Assembly: GCA_944989445.1 (NCBI GenBank)
Contig: CALYLW010000320.1
Location: forward strand, 241,501 to 305,500
Source of the DNA: Ampullaceana balthica
Taxonomy: Eukaryota; Mollusca; Gastropoda; Lymnaeidae
Direction of reading: 5' to 3'
DNA length: 64,000 nucleotides
In this document: positions 1 to 10,775 of the stretch, piece by piece
How the letters are laid out: each line of letters opens with the position of its first letter
Position numbering within the stretch: position 1 is the first letter of the stretch
Translations under genes and position numbers: made by a program
Notes under the pieces: generated by a model
Seen by the model: the letters and a program-made list of their open reading frames with translations, nothing else
Database searches by the model: none
What the model was told of the DNA's origin: nothing

Positions 1-279
1 ATATATGTATATATATATAAACAGTGAACCGCGTACCGAGGAAATGACCGCGTTCGCTCGCTCCGGGCGAAATCCCGAAGCTAACAACTCGCGAGGCCTC
101 TGAAACCTTTCCAGTTACTGATGGTCAATATTCCCTCTAAGGTTCTTTAGTCTGTGTGAATAGTGGGATACGTGTGTGCAAAGTTTCTCAGCATCCATTT
201 GTTGTGTAATATTTTACAAAATTTGCTGCGCGGTAATTCAAAACTGCTGCGCGGCGTCGGTCAGCTATTTGCGCAGCCG

Positions 280-1200
280 CGCAGCTTAAAGGGAACATTG
301 CTGATGGTGTAAAGCAAGGTTGTGTTCTGACCTCATCACTGCTAAGTCTCATCTTTTCAGCCATTGTTACAGAGGCCTTCATCGATAGCAATGAAGGAGT
401 AGATATTAGGTCTCGCACTGATAGTCGCTTGTTCAATCTCGGGAGGCTTCAAACAAATACAAAGATCAAGTCTGACACTATCCTGGACCTTCTTTTTGCT
501 TACGACTGTGCCCTCAATGCCTACTCAGAAGCACCCTTGCAACGTAGTGTAGATACCTTTCCAGTGCGTGCTCAAACTATGGACACACCATCAGCACGAA
601 GAAGACAAAAGTTCTATACCAGCCGGCCCCAGGCAAATCCTACACTGAGCCTGAAATAATCATCAACGGTAACAAATTCAACTCAGTGAGCGGATTCACA
701 AGCCTTGGCACCACATTGTCTCAAGAGTGCCTTACATTGATGACGAGTTTCACGAGCGTGTCGCGAAAGCCAGTGCAATATTTGGCAAACTGTATGACAG
801 TGGAAGGAGAATCATGAGCATTCAAACCTAACTAAAAGTAAACAGAGAAGTTTTGCTTCTTACTCTACTATACGCATTTTAAACATGGACCGTGTACAAA
901 AGCTATGCTAGGTTGCTGAATCACTTTTACGCCAAGTGCCTAAGGTAAATTTTCAACATAAAATAGCAACAACAAAAAAGGTCTAAGCACCAAATTACTT
1001 GTAAGAGCAGGACTCCCAAGTAATTACACAAGCCTGATCCAGTGACTAACTACGCTGGGTGGGGCACGTCATGCGTATGCCTGACCATCGGCTACCAAAT
1101 ACTCTCTTCTATGGAAAGCCTACTGATAAGCAGATGACCCCCGGAGATCAAAGGATACTCTCAACACCGCACTGAAGTCTTACGAATAAACCTCCTGGTG
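280..1200 (+). pseudogene. Decayed LINE reverse-transcriptase fragment (C-terminal part)
   Basis: Remains of ORF2 of a non-LTR retrotransposon. Translated pieces in shifting frames show GVKQGCVL at about 311-334, an LFAYDCALNA block (a degraded LFADD active-site motif) at about 496, a YQPAPGK-like block near 615, ASAIFGKLYDS near 768, a TLLY...TWTVYK block near 863, and a GHVMRMPDHRLP block near 1065. These appear in the order expected for the palm, thumb and C-terminal region of a LINE RT. Several frameshifts and stops separate them, so the copy is dead. The 5' half (endonuclease) is absent and the start is not visible. The element near 57.1-60.36 kb is a related but different subfamily. Clade assignment was not attempted. 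Confidence 0.75.
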
Positions 1201-1511
1201 CCTTATATGGAACCGATCAGCAGTTTGTGAAGCAAACGGGCAACAGGCTGCCATTTCCAGACAAAACGCCAGGAATGATCGTGATCGAAACTCTACTCAT
1301 GGGATCCAAACAATCTCTTGTCCAACATGCAGATTCACTTTTCGGGCAAGAATAAGATAATAGTAAGCCACCAAAGACATACAATGCTAAAAAGCATATT
1401 GTGTAAACTATATACATTTCTGGATAAAATTAAAAAGCATACGATACAATATCCCAACTTTAAGATTAAAATTATATTTAAAAAGCTTATAGGAACAACA
1501 TGAAATATTGC

Positions 1512-2765
1512 TCAATCCTTTTTAGGAGGTGTGGGCAGTTCTCTATTTCCAACTCTATATCCCATCTTGTTCAATTCACTTAAGGCTGTTGTATATTCCT
1601 TTTGCTGTTCATTGTACCTGTCCACTGCATTGCTATACTCGTTGTCATAGATTTTGGCCGTTACTAAACATGCTGCTCCTGTCAGGGCCATGGGGGGAGC
1701 AATAAAAGCACCAACCAATGAAATCACACCCGTAACTGTTAACACTTTTTTCATCAACCCAAATAAAACTATTTTATTTTTCGATGGGGGATTCTTAATA
1801 ATGTTCACTAAAGTACATAATTTATTCAACGTTTCTTGGCGTTCAAGACTCTTTGACGGAAGGGTTTCTAAAGACTTGATGATAAATTCGACATCCTTCT
1901 TCAAATTATCCATCAGTGAGGTTCCTTTCGACTTCTCTTCTATTGTACGCAACAACTCATTAGCTTGTTCTAAGATATCGATATCCGTTTCAGCATCAGA
2001 TCCTTCCTTGGCCATTTCCAAATATTGCTGCAGGAAACTGAGCTTCTCCTGAATCGGCGCTATGAGTTGAGGAAGCTTTGCGTTTACGAGGTATTCATTT
2101 CTCTCTTTGGCAAATTTGGCGAAGATATCTAAATTATAACGATGGCTTCGCTGCTTCATGTTTCGAATAAGTTGTATGAGGCTGTTGACGGTCTCCTCAC
2201 GCCTCGATTCCGTTTTGTTATAGAACAAAACAACTCTATAGTCGCAATCCTCAAGCAGAGACAAGAGTTCTGGAGGTCCTCTAATTGATTTGCAATACTC
2301 TTCGATTGTTTGAGGTGAACCTTCGTCACTCTTATTCATCTCAAAATTTTCGCCATGGGTCATTGCGATGATACAATACTCTTTGGCGAAGACATCACCA
2401 AAATGTGCCCTAAGCGCTTTTATTACTTCAACAACCTCAGGAGTGCATCTGTCCCCGTATTTCATCACCAACAATAAAGCGTCGAAGCCGTCAGGAAGCA
2501 GTGCCATGGCATTAGACATGTAATCCAGGGTAACAGACATGTCCACTTTTGTGTCCATCAGGCCAGGTGTGTCCGCCACCTTCATGATGTAATGGTCAAG
2601 CTCACCGCACTCCAGCTGCGGGACTTGAGTGCATGAAGTCACATTGCTTGACGCCTTAAAAACGCCTTTTCGGCTAATCAATGTATTTCCTGTTGCACTT
2701 TTACCAACACCAGTTTTTCCGATGATCATGAAATTGTATATAGGTTTACTCTGGGAGATTTTAGT
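1512..2765 (-). CDS. GIMAP/AIG1-family GTPase, main coding exon
   Basis: An open frame of about 417 codons encoding a GTPase of immunity-associated protein type. Counting from 2780, the P-loop GKTGVGKSAT is at residues 21-30, G3 DTPG at 70-73, the conserved AIG1 box (DGFDALLLV) at about 97-105, G4-type THGE at 141-144, and a G5-like FYNKT near 187. A long charged, probably coiled-coil region follows (about 200-340), then a hydrophobic segment at about 346-374 that could anchor the protein in a membrane, and a polar tail ending PPKKD. GIMAPs bind GTP and act at organelle membranes; several are immune-linked in vertebrates and expanded in molluscs. The exon appears to begin at 2765, just after a TTTTCTTCCAG acceptor. 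The paralogue at 13.4 kb has ATG two codons after the same acceptor, but here it reads ATC, so the start is either in an upstream exon or at the Met at 2729. Confidence 0.87.
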   Translation of the reverse strand, partial: TKISQSKPIYNFMIIGKTGVGKSATGNTLISRKGVFKASSNVTSCTQVPQLECGELDHYIMKVADTPGLMDTKVDMSVTLDYMSNAMALLPDGFDALLLVMKYGDRCTPEVVEVIKALRAHFGDVFAKEYCIIAMTHGENFEMNKSDEGSPQTIEEYCKSIRGPPELLSLLEDCDYRVVLFYNKTESRREETVNSLIQLIRNMKQRSHRYNLDIFAKFAKERNEYLVNAKLPQLIAPIQEKLSFLQQYLEMAKEGSDAETDIDILEQANELLRTIEEKSKGTSLMDNLKKDVEFIIKSLETLPSKSLERQETLNKLCTLVNIIKNPPSKNKIVLFGLMKKVLTVTGVISLVGAFIAPPMALTGAACLVTAKIYDNEYSNAVDRYNEQQKEYTTALSELNKMGYRVGNRELPTPPKKD

Positions 2766-2845
2766 CTGGAAGAAAACCAAAAACTTGAGAAGTTATAACA
2801 CAATGAGTAAATTAAATTTACAACCGCTTTAAAAAATAAAGCCAT

Positions 2846-4165
2846 AAACATACTTACTAGTATCACCTGTAAATTACTAGAACACATAATATATGGTAGA
2901 ATAGTTAACCACCTTGACAAATATAATGCCCTATGCCCACATCAACACGGCTTTAGAAAAAACAGATCATGTGAAACACAATTAATAGGTTTAATAGATG
3001 AACTATCAAAAGGCTTAGACAAAAATGATCAAATAGATACAATATTACTAGACTTCTCAAAAGCATTTGACAAAGTTCACCACCTTAGTTTACTTAAAAA
3101 ACTTAACTACTTTGGAATCTCAGGTTCCTTACATCACTGGATCCAAGACTTCCTTTTGGGCAGGGAGCAAACTGTAATAATTAATGGATCTAAATCTGCA
3201 CCAATAAAGGTTAACTCAGGAGTTCCACAAGGAACTGTGCTAGGTCCCTTACTCTTTTTAATTTATATAAAAAATTTACCCAACAACATCTCAACAGGTA
3301 CAAAAGATAGGTTATTTGCTGATGATTGTATAATCTATAGAACAATTAAATCAGAACAAGACAGCAAAATTTTACAAAAAGACTTAGATGAATTGATAAA
3401 ATGGGAAACTAACTGGAGTATGTCTTTCCACCCAGAAAAGTGTCAACTGTTAAGAGTAACAAAGAAAAAGAAACAAATAAATTCAAAATATTACATTCTT
3501 GGAAAAGAACTGACCCAAACTAAAGATGCAAAATACTTAGGAGTCTTAATAAATGAGAAACTATCATGGAATCCCCATGTCAATGAAGTTATTAAAAAAT
3601 CAAACAAAACCTTAGGCTTTATAAAAAGAAACTTTAACAAATGTAATAGAGATATAAAACAAAAATGCTATCTCACTTTGGTGAGACCTGTACTAGAATA
3701 TGCATCTTCTGTATGGGACCCATCCACCAAAGAAAACATTGATAAACTAGAACAAATTCAAAAAAGAGCTGCCAGATTCATTACTGGAGAATATTCGAAA
3801 CTGACAAGAATAACACCATTAGTTAAATCATTAAACCTTGAAACACCTTGAAACTGACAAGAATAACACCATTAGTTAAATCATTAAACCTTGAAACACT
3901 AAAGGATAGAAGAACCAAAAGCAAAGTATTAATCATACATAAAGCAATTAATTCTAATTTAGAAATACAACACAAAGATAACTTAATACAACCCTCAGAT
4001 AGACATAAGGATAACAACACCTTTCTTATTCCGTATGCAAGAACAAACACATACAAGTTTTCCTTCTTCCCGTCCGGAATTCGGGCGTGGAATGGGTTGC
4101 CTGAGGAATCCAGGAAAACCAACACTTTATCAACATTTAAATCTCTAATAAAAATGCAGTACTAA
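2846..4165 (+). pseudogene. LINE reverse transcriptase, frameshifted
   Basis: The frame is open from 2846 to about 3851. Palm motifs visible are QHGFRKNRSCETQL (fingers), LLDFSKAFDKVHH (first catalytic Asp), SGVPQGTVLGPLLF, and LFADDCIIY (second catalytic pair, FADD in place of YADD). The thumb region shows KYLGVLINEKLSW, then LVRPVLEYASSVWDP and a C-terminal FFPSGIRAWNGLPEE block before the stop at 4165. This is the ORF2 of a jockey/CR1/L2-like non-LTR element, 5' truncated and lacking the endonuclease. A 53-bp tandem duplication at 3801-3906 breaks the frame; the remainder is open in the shifted frame, so the copy is otherwise fairly fresh. Confidence 0.88.
3801..3906 (+). repeat. 53-bp tandem duplication inside LINE RT
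   Basis: The block starting CTGACAAGAATAACACC at 3801 repeats at 3854 with almost no change. The period is 53 bp, which is not a multiple of three, and this is the lesion that splits the RT reading frame. The unduplicated relic at 10.4 kb shows the ancestral single-copy state. Confidence 0.9.
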
Positions 4166-5149
4166 ACACAAACCATAGATAAGCGTAGGACGCAATAATC
4201 TTCTGTATAGAAGGAGCGTCTGTAAACAGATAAGATAAGATAAGATAAGATAACAATGCATTCGGTCGCCCATATGCAAAATGACAGAAACAAAAAATAA
4301 ATTTATAATAAAGTATTCCCCTTGTGGCAATTGCATGACCTATGTAATACTGTGATAATGATAAATAATAGACATTTTATTTTAAATTAAAACTTAGAGC
4401 AGTTAAGTATTATAACACCTTTGCTAAAATAGCCCACATTTTGACGTGCATTCATTAGAATGACGAATCTCAAATAAAAAAAAACCATTTCTTTACTTTC
4501 TAACAAATTTTATGAAATGATTTGTTAAAAAAATAATAATCGAGAATTGACTAAAACAAACATTATCACTAAGAAGTTTTGGTTTTTTTTTAATTTGGAG
4601 AGCAAAATCCCGTTTATGTCCACCTAAAATACAGTTCGTTGAGAAATCTCTATTTAAATAGTTTTATGCATTTTTAGATATTGTTAAAACCTACTTTTTA
4701 AGGCCCCGGATTTCTTCTATATCTAAAACGATATTGTTTAAAACAAACATTGAGTTTCAGCTACTCACTGAAACCTGGTCTTTTACTTGGTAAGACTGTC
4801 GACAAGAAAGTTCTTATTAACAGGTTAACAATGTACACATGTAAACTTGATACTTTGGACTATTTGTGGCTTCGTTTTATTACCATTTTTCCCACATTTT
4901 ACCAAAATAACTTAAACATTACCTGTTATCTAGAATAAACGAATTTTATAAAAATATCATCCGAAAGGTTTTTGAAAATTCACTCAGACGGAATAAAGTA
5001 AGCTGCTGAGGCAGAATAAAGAAAATCTCCGTTTTAAGTAAAATGTGAAATTTCCTGTAAAATTTTCGTTAACGTCACATGCACAGTTAGCAAATCTGGT
5101 CGCATTTGTAGTCAAATTTCTTTGCCGGTGAAAGTTACTGTGTATATAT

Positions 5150-5215
5150 ATGTCTCTCAGTCTCTCTCTCTCGCTCTCTTTCTCTCTCTCTCTCTCTGTT
5201 TCACTCTCTGTGTCT
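5150..5215 (+). repeat. (TC)n-rich tract, copy A
   Basis: Interrupted CT dinucleotide repeats beginning TCTCTCAGTCTCTCTC, followed by pyrimidine-rich DNA to about 5600. The homologous tract in copy B (14547-14634) is longer and purer. Confidence 0.9.
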
Positions 5216-5950
5216 TCAAGAATCTTTATGACTCAGTTTTCTATTTCTCTCTTACTCTCTTTTTCATAGATTATCTCCTTTTGCCCATCTTAACACTAAA
5301 TATATAAATAATTGTTTATTTCTATTTCCCTTCTTTCCCACTTTGGCTCTGTGTTTATTACACCACACTTTATTTCTCTATCACACTTTCTCTCCACCTT
5401 TCTTGTCAGTTCTCACTTTACTATGTCTTCACTTCATTTACTCACTTCCGCTTCTATCGTATTGCTTTCTCGAACTTTCTGTCTTCTCCCGTCCCCCACG
5501 CTTCTATCAAAACTTCAATCAATCCAGCTGTTTTTTCTGTACATTGTATTTATATTTGTGTCTATCCATTAATCTGTTCTTGTTTTCTTACATTTGGCTA
5601 CTTTCCTTAAAATCCAAGCAAGAAGTTGTTATTGAGATTAATTTTTTGGGTTTGGTTTGAACCAAAGGGAACATACGTTGAACGAAGCCGCTTAGCACTG
5701 CTGGGGCCAAAGAATGCTCCGTAATATTCCCTCAGTTAAAAACGTTCTGTTACCGTTTCGAAGATTATTATACTATTACAACAAAATGAACTAACAAAAC
5801 CACAAATATAACAGATACTACCACTACTGTCATTACCGCAAACAAACGACCACTTTCGGCACTGCATCTACAATCACCACTACCACCAATGCTACCACTA
5901 CCACTAACACCACTGCCACTAAACGACTTTCACAATCGCCACAACTACGA

Positions 5951-6514
5951 AAGTATTCCCTCACAATTCGAGTGGGTTACATTCTTTACCCCACCCCCGA
6001 GAATGGCGAAAACCCGCGAATATCGGATGCAATTTTAAAACATCTATGTCTGAGATTATATACGGTACTACATGCTTCTCAAACACTTTTCAAAGACACT
6101 CTTACACATTGAAACATGTATAACTTAGTTATATTGCAGGCAGTTATGTAATGACCTAAAGTATTTCTTGAATGTAGTAATGATAATGCAAACGTGTTTT
6201 AATTTTGTACTGCAACTTTTTTTTAAAAAGAAACTTAAGTACAGGAGGACAGTAACACCGAATAGCATGGTTACCCATACAGTATTACTGTAACGTAAAC
6301 TCATTTTCTATGTGGACCAAAAATGTATTAGAATTTACTGAAAATGGAACAAATTGGAAGGCAAATTCAGGCATGAAAATACTGTACACACAGTTCAGGT
6401 AATAATAATACAGTACAGGACAGTACGATGTGATAAGGTTAAGTCTGATAAGAGCCTAACCCGCGAATATGTGGTGCTGCGAAATGGCAACCGCGAATAG
6501 ATGAGGGTATACTG
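5951..6514. mobile_element. pogo/Tigger-like MITE inserted in a triplet array
   Basis: The ends resemble inverted repeats: AGTATTCCCTCA at about 5952 and TGAGGGTATACTG ending at 6514. A second subterminal match, CCCGCGAATAT (about 6013), recurs at 6461. ACT/ACC-rich DNA flanks both sides (5810-5950 and 6515-6655), so the element appears to split one array. No transposase is seen. The CAGTATACCCTC-type end resembles pogo/Tigger elements from general knowledge. Confidence 0.5.
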
Positions 6515-6654
6515 CACTATTATTATCACAACCATTACCGCCAATACTAACACTACCACTAAATTACTACTAAAACCACTATCTATATTAATATTACTAA
6601 AAATACTACTACCACAACTACTACTAATAATACCATTTTCACTACTAGTTCTTC

Positions 6655-9196
6655 TGCTTAATCTGCTATAGCTAAATACAATGAAAAATAATAATAAATG
6701 TTATGATCAAAATAAAATTTAAATTAAACAAACAAATTGTGTAGTGGAATCGATAAATTTAAGCTTTATTATTTCACTAATACAATAGTACACGTTTCAG
6801 CCAATGCCTTAGCTCTACTACCTTTTCTATGTAAAATAACATTGTATCCATGAATGATAGAACCTAAGATGTTATTTAATTAGTCGAAAATTCATTGAGA
6901 TACTTTTTTATTTATTATTTATTTTAATTTCTATAATAATAAAAAAAATGATCACAGTTTTATTATTTTATATTAAACCTTACGTGGACCACGTGACGTT
7001 GTTCAGGGACCCCTAATGAATTTTAATTTTCCACGGACCCCCTGAATGGTTCCGGGGACCCCTGGGGCTCCGTACGGACCACTTTGGGAACTACTGTTCT
7101 ATATAAACAAGAAAAGTTGCGTCAAGATTTAAAAAAAACAAAAAAACAAACAAACAATGTCACAGGATGAAAGGAAAATGAGGAGTTATCAAAAGTTACT
7201 GTGAAATCCACAACGGCAAAGAGATTCTGCAGTTGGTAAGAGTTATATCACTCCGGAAAGCAAAAAGAAGGGGATTTTTTTTTGAAGTCCTGGTCGGCTG
7301 GAGGCTCAGCCACGAGGATTGGACGGTTTTTGTGCATCACCCGGCGGGCTTTAAAGTCATGGGGAGGAAAATTTGAAATAAATTTAGATCGTTCACATTT
7401 ATGAGAAAAGTTGATTTGAAAGTTATCTGTCTGGTCATACCTTTAATTCGATTTACAGCAGAGGTTAAAACAGGCTCAGAATATGACCTCCTTCGAAAAA
7501 AAAATTCAAACATTTCATTTGTTTTTTCCCTAAAAGTCTGCCTCATCACTACAGAGACTTTTAAGTCTCAGCAGTTGCGAAAACGGGATAGAGTTCTTAC
7601 AAGATTTGGGATGGGGCGATGAATACATAAGGAAACTATGGCTGCCTGTAGACTTTAAAAAAATTGATGTTGATATTTTTTTAACTTTCAATTTAATTTT
7701 TTGTCCAAAAAATGGCACGGGTTCAAAATAGCGACTGTCAAAACAGCGAAATTAACAGCCCTCTTGTGTATGTAGGAAGTAAATCTAATCGAAGAATAGA
7801 AGTTACCAACGAAGTCAATAAACTTTGTAATTGTTGCATGTCAATTTCTGTGATTCTAATGCAATAGTCATTGTATCTCAAGTGATACTCTTGAGAAGTA
7901 CCTTTATAATGTTCACTCCATAGGTGTTCCAAATGGCACTTAAATATACACGCATAACTAGGTCCCATTTTGGTTCACACAGCAACTCCACTAATCTGAA
8001 AAAAAGTGTACCTTGAACTCAAACGAGATTAAATTTAGGACCAGCTCAGTCAATCATAGTATGGCACTTTCGGGGATATTGAGTTTTGGCTTCTAGTTAA
8101 AAAATGATATTGCGGAGAGTCCATCAGCATTAGTAATGGGCATGTACAATGAAGAAACGTCAGATTACAAATATAAAAATAGATGGCGAATGTTTTAACG
8201 GAAATTCTAAATTTTACGTGAAACGGATATTTCCGTTATTCCTTATCTTAAGACTAAAGGTGAAAAAATATTTTGAGCTGTTTTAGGAAAAACGCTACTT
8301 ACAGCTAGTGCAAGGGTTCTAATTTTTTTTCTTCTTTTCTTTTTTTTGTGCAAAGAGAGCTGCATTCCATGAAGTAAACAATTGGGGTGGGGGGGGGGTC
8401 CAAATAAAGATATTTAAATAAAATGACACTTAAAGACTGACATAAAGGCTTTTCAATTGATTTTTTTTTGGTGTGTGTAAAGATTTATATTTTTGTGTGT
8501 GGGGGAGGGGGGACAGGGGTAATTCTAACATTAATTTCCACACTCTATAACTATCTTATTTCAGCATTAGCATAACTAAAATTTGATAAATATTGGAAAA
8601 ATTATCGAATATAGATGTATACTACGTACCTACAAATAAATAAAACGTTTTTTAACAAGTAACCATAGCTGTAAATGTTGCGTCAAAATTGTTATGTACA
8701 TTGTGTCTCTTGACGTTTTATATACAACGCCACTGCATTCAATTCCTTTTCAATTTCTACGAAGAAACGATATTTTTTTTTGTGCTTTCAAATGTTATCA
8801 AAATTCGTACACATATCAGCACTTCACTTCTTCGGTTACTTATAATCCATATTCAAGTTTGTGAACAATAAAAAGTAATCAATTGTTTACATTGTTGCCT
8901 TATAAACAGCATATAATTTCACCTTTTCTTATAAATATAATGTTTTCGTCACACACAAAATTCACGAGTCAGATAATTATGTAATATGACGCCAAGGGAC
9001 AGTCAAAATATTAACGCGTACCGCATTTAGCCTGCAGGCTTGACTTTGTACACCCCTGTGCCAGCGAGTTTGCATAAAGAAGACCATGGCGGAAAACGGC
9101 TACCAGGTATATCACGTTTTATAAATGCTTTTTTTAATTCCCCTATCTAATAGAGTGTAACAAAAAATTTGTAAATGAAGTTTTATATGAAAAAAC
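6655..9196. other. Gene-free AT-rich stretch with one hAT-type end
   Basis: No supportable gene. About 6990-7098 has a run of hAT-like text ending GGACCACTTTGGGAACTACTG, which looks like the right end of a MITE whose left end I cannot place. The part near 6720-6790 resembles 30720-30800, inside the hAT relic of unit 1. Poly-G and poly-T runs occur at 8386-8400 and 8461-8520. Confidence 0.5.
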
Positions 9197-9972
9197 TATG
9201 GGCTTTTAACGATTAATTTAAATTTAATCGTTAACTTCTGAAAATTAATGATAAATTAATCGTTAATTTCGATTAAAGCCAATAAATTAAAATTGTATTA
9301 TGTCATAAGTAATACTTATTAAACGTTCTTGTTGAAAATCTAAATAACACTGGAATTTCTCCTTTATATGTCATCTTTTAAACCAACTACGCAAAAAGAC
9401 AAGTGTGTTGACATTATTTGGTTCAAGTGATGAGCGGGGTCTAATTGACAATATAACCAGCCGAGCTGAACAATCATTCACATGGAACTGAGGTAACTGG
9501 TATGCACAAAACAGTCTTGGCAAGGAATGACATTATCGGATATCCGGGTTCATTAAGTTTTCACCATTGTAGAGGGTTAATGGATTCAGGAATTTTCATC
9601 TCCATTTTGTAATGCAGTAATTCATCAGAAGAGCTGTCGTCATTTTCTGACTCTGAGTCAGAATCCATTACTGCCATTAGCTTAATACGCTTTTCATTTG
9701 GTTTGATAAGTAGGCGAAAGTGTTAGAACCATGGTATGCAAACTTTATCAAAATTTTGAAACCATTCCCGTCAGTCAATAGCTTAAAACCAAAATGTTCG
9801 TGTAATTGTCTGGAAATGTATTATTTATCGGCCGCTTTTTTAAATTTTGTTTTGTTTTTGACTACCAATAATTTGTAAGTGCATGTGTCGATTAATCGTT
9901 AAAGAATAATTTAATCGATAAAAATTTTTTAACGATTAATCGAGAAATTAATCATTAATTTGCGAAGCCCTA
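9197..9972. mobile_element. hAT-type MITE rich in ATTAATCG motifs
   Basis: It starts TATGGGCTTTTAACGATTAA and ends as the reverse complement of TAGGGCTTCGCAAATTAATG, an imperfect terminal inverted repeat. Flanking 8-bp target duplications are GAAAAAAC (9189-9196) and GAAAAAAA (9973-9980). Subterminal regions are full of AATCGTTAA-type repeats. No transposase reading frame is present. Confidence 0.65.
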
Positions 9973-10232
9973 GAAAAAAACATTTTTTGACGATAATAAA
10001 AATTCAAATATATTGATTAATTCAGGTTAATCTGTATAGCTGTGTACTTACAATTTCGAATATCCAAAACTACAAAGAGTGTTGCCAAACAGTTTCTTTC
10101 CCTTCAAAAGTTTAAAGGTTCCATTAACTTCAAGGGATTTTACTAATAAATAAGTACATGTATACTAATCCAAACTAAACATGCTTAATACTTTGGAGTA
10201 ATAATAATTGGAATTATGTATCAAAACACCTA

Positions 10233-10775
10233 AGCTTTATAAAGAGAAACTTTTGCTGATGTATTAAGAATATAAAATTGAAATGATACCTTACTTTGAT
10301 GACACCTGCGCCCATCGACCAAAGACAACTTTGATAAACCATTAGAAATTTTTTATAAAGCTGCCACATGAATTACTGGAGAATATTCAAAACTGACTAG
10401 GGTATAGCACCATTAGTTAAATCATTAAACCTTGATAGAAGAAAAAAATAACAAAGTAGTTATAATACATAAAGAAAACAATTCTAACTTTGGAAATACA
10501 ACAACGCAAAGGGTATCTAATGCAACCCACAGATAGTCATAGAGATTTTAAAAAACATTGTTTATTATCCCTTATGCAAAAACAAAAGCTAAACCAATTC
10601 TCGTTCTTCCCGTTTGGAATTCAGACGCGAATTGATTTTCCTCGGGAAATCAGGAAAACACTCAATCAACATTAAAACTCAAATAAAAATGCAAGACTCT
10701 ACATAAGCCACGGTTAAGCGTAGGACGCAATAATCTTCAAGCATATAAGTAGCGTCTGTAACAGATAAGATACGA
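10233..10775 (+). mobile_element. Degraded LINE relic, same family as 2844-4252
   Basis: Collinear with the C-terminal RT and 3' UTR of the 2.8-kb LINE: an ATTACTGGAGAATATTC block (about 10373), TTCTTCCCGTTTGGAATTC (about 10603) and the GCGTAGGACGCAATAATCTTC landmark (about 10717), ending in degenerate GATAA repeats. Many small indels and no usable reading frame. It has only one copy of the 53-bp block that is duplicated in the younger element. Confidence 0.85.

Larger units (their letters stand above)
2844..4252 (+). mobile_element. 5'-truncated LINE with (GATAA)n tail
   Basis: Absent from the paralogous block, where the sequence runs from the ATAAAGCGATAAA region directly into the CGGTCGC region. 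It is therefore an insertion, between about 2844 and 4252. It carries an RT reading frame (2846-4165), a 3' UTR with the landmark GCGTAGGACGCAATAATCTTC, and a 3' tail of GATAA repeats (about 4215-4250). The same 3' end occurs at 10690-10775 and 62920-63036, so this is a multi-copy family. It lies head-to-head with the GIMAP gene, within about 80 bp of its coding exon. Confidence 0.85.
2508..5950. repeat. Segmental duplication, copy A (GIMAP 5' end plus upstream DNA)
   Basis: Matches 13195-15300 in the same orientation. Shared landmarks are the GIMAP N-terminal coding sequence, the splice acceptor, a block beginning near the CGGTCGC sequence (4260 and 13545), a conserved stretch around GCTACTCAC (4760 and 14125), a pyrimidine-rich tract (5150-5600 and 14530-15080) and an ACT/ACC-rich triplet array (5800-5950 and 15230 onward). 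Copy A differs by a LINE inserted at 2844-4252 and a pogo-like element in the triplet array. Confidence 0.8.
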
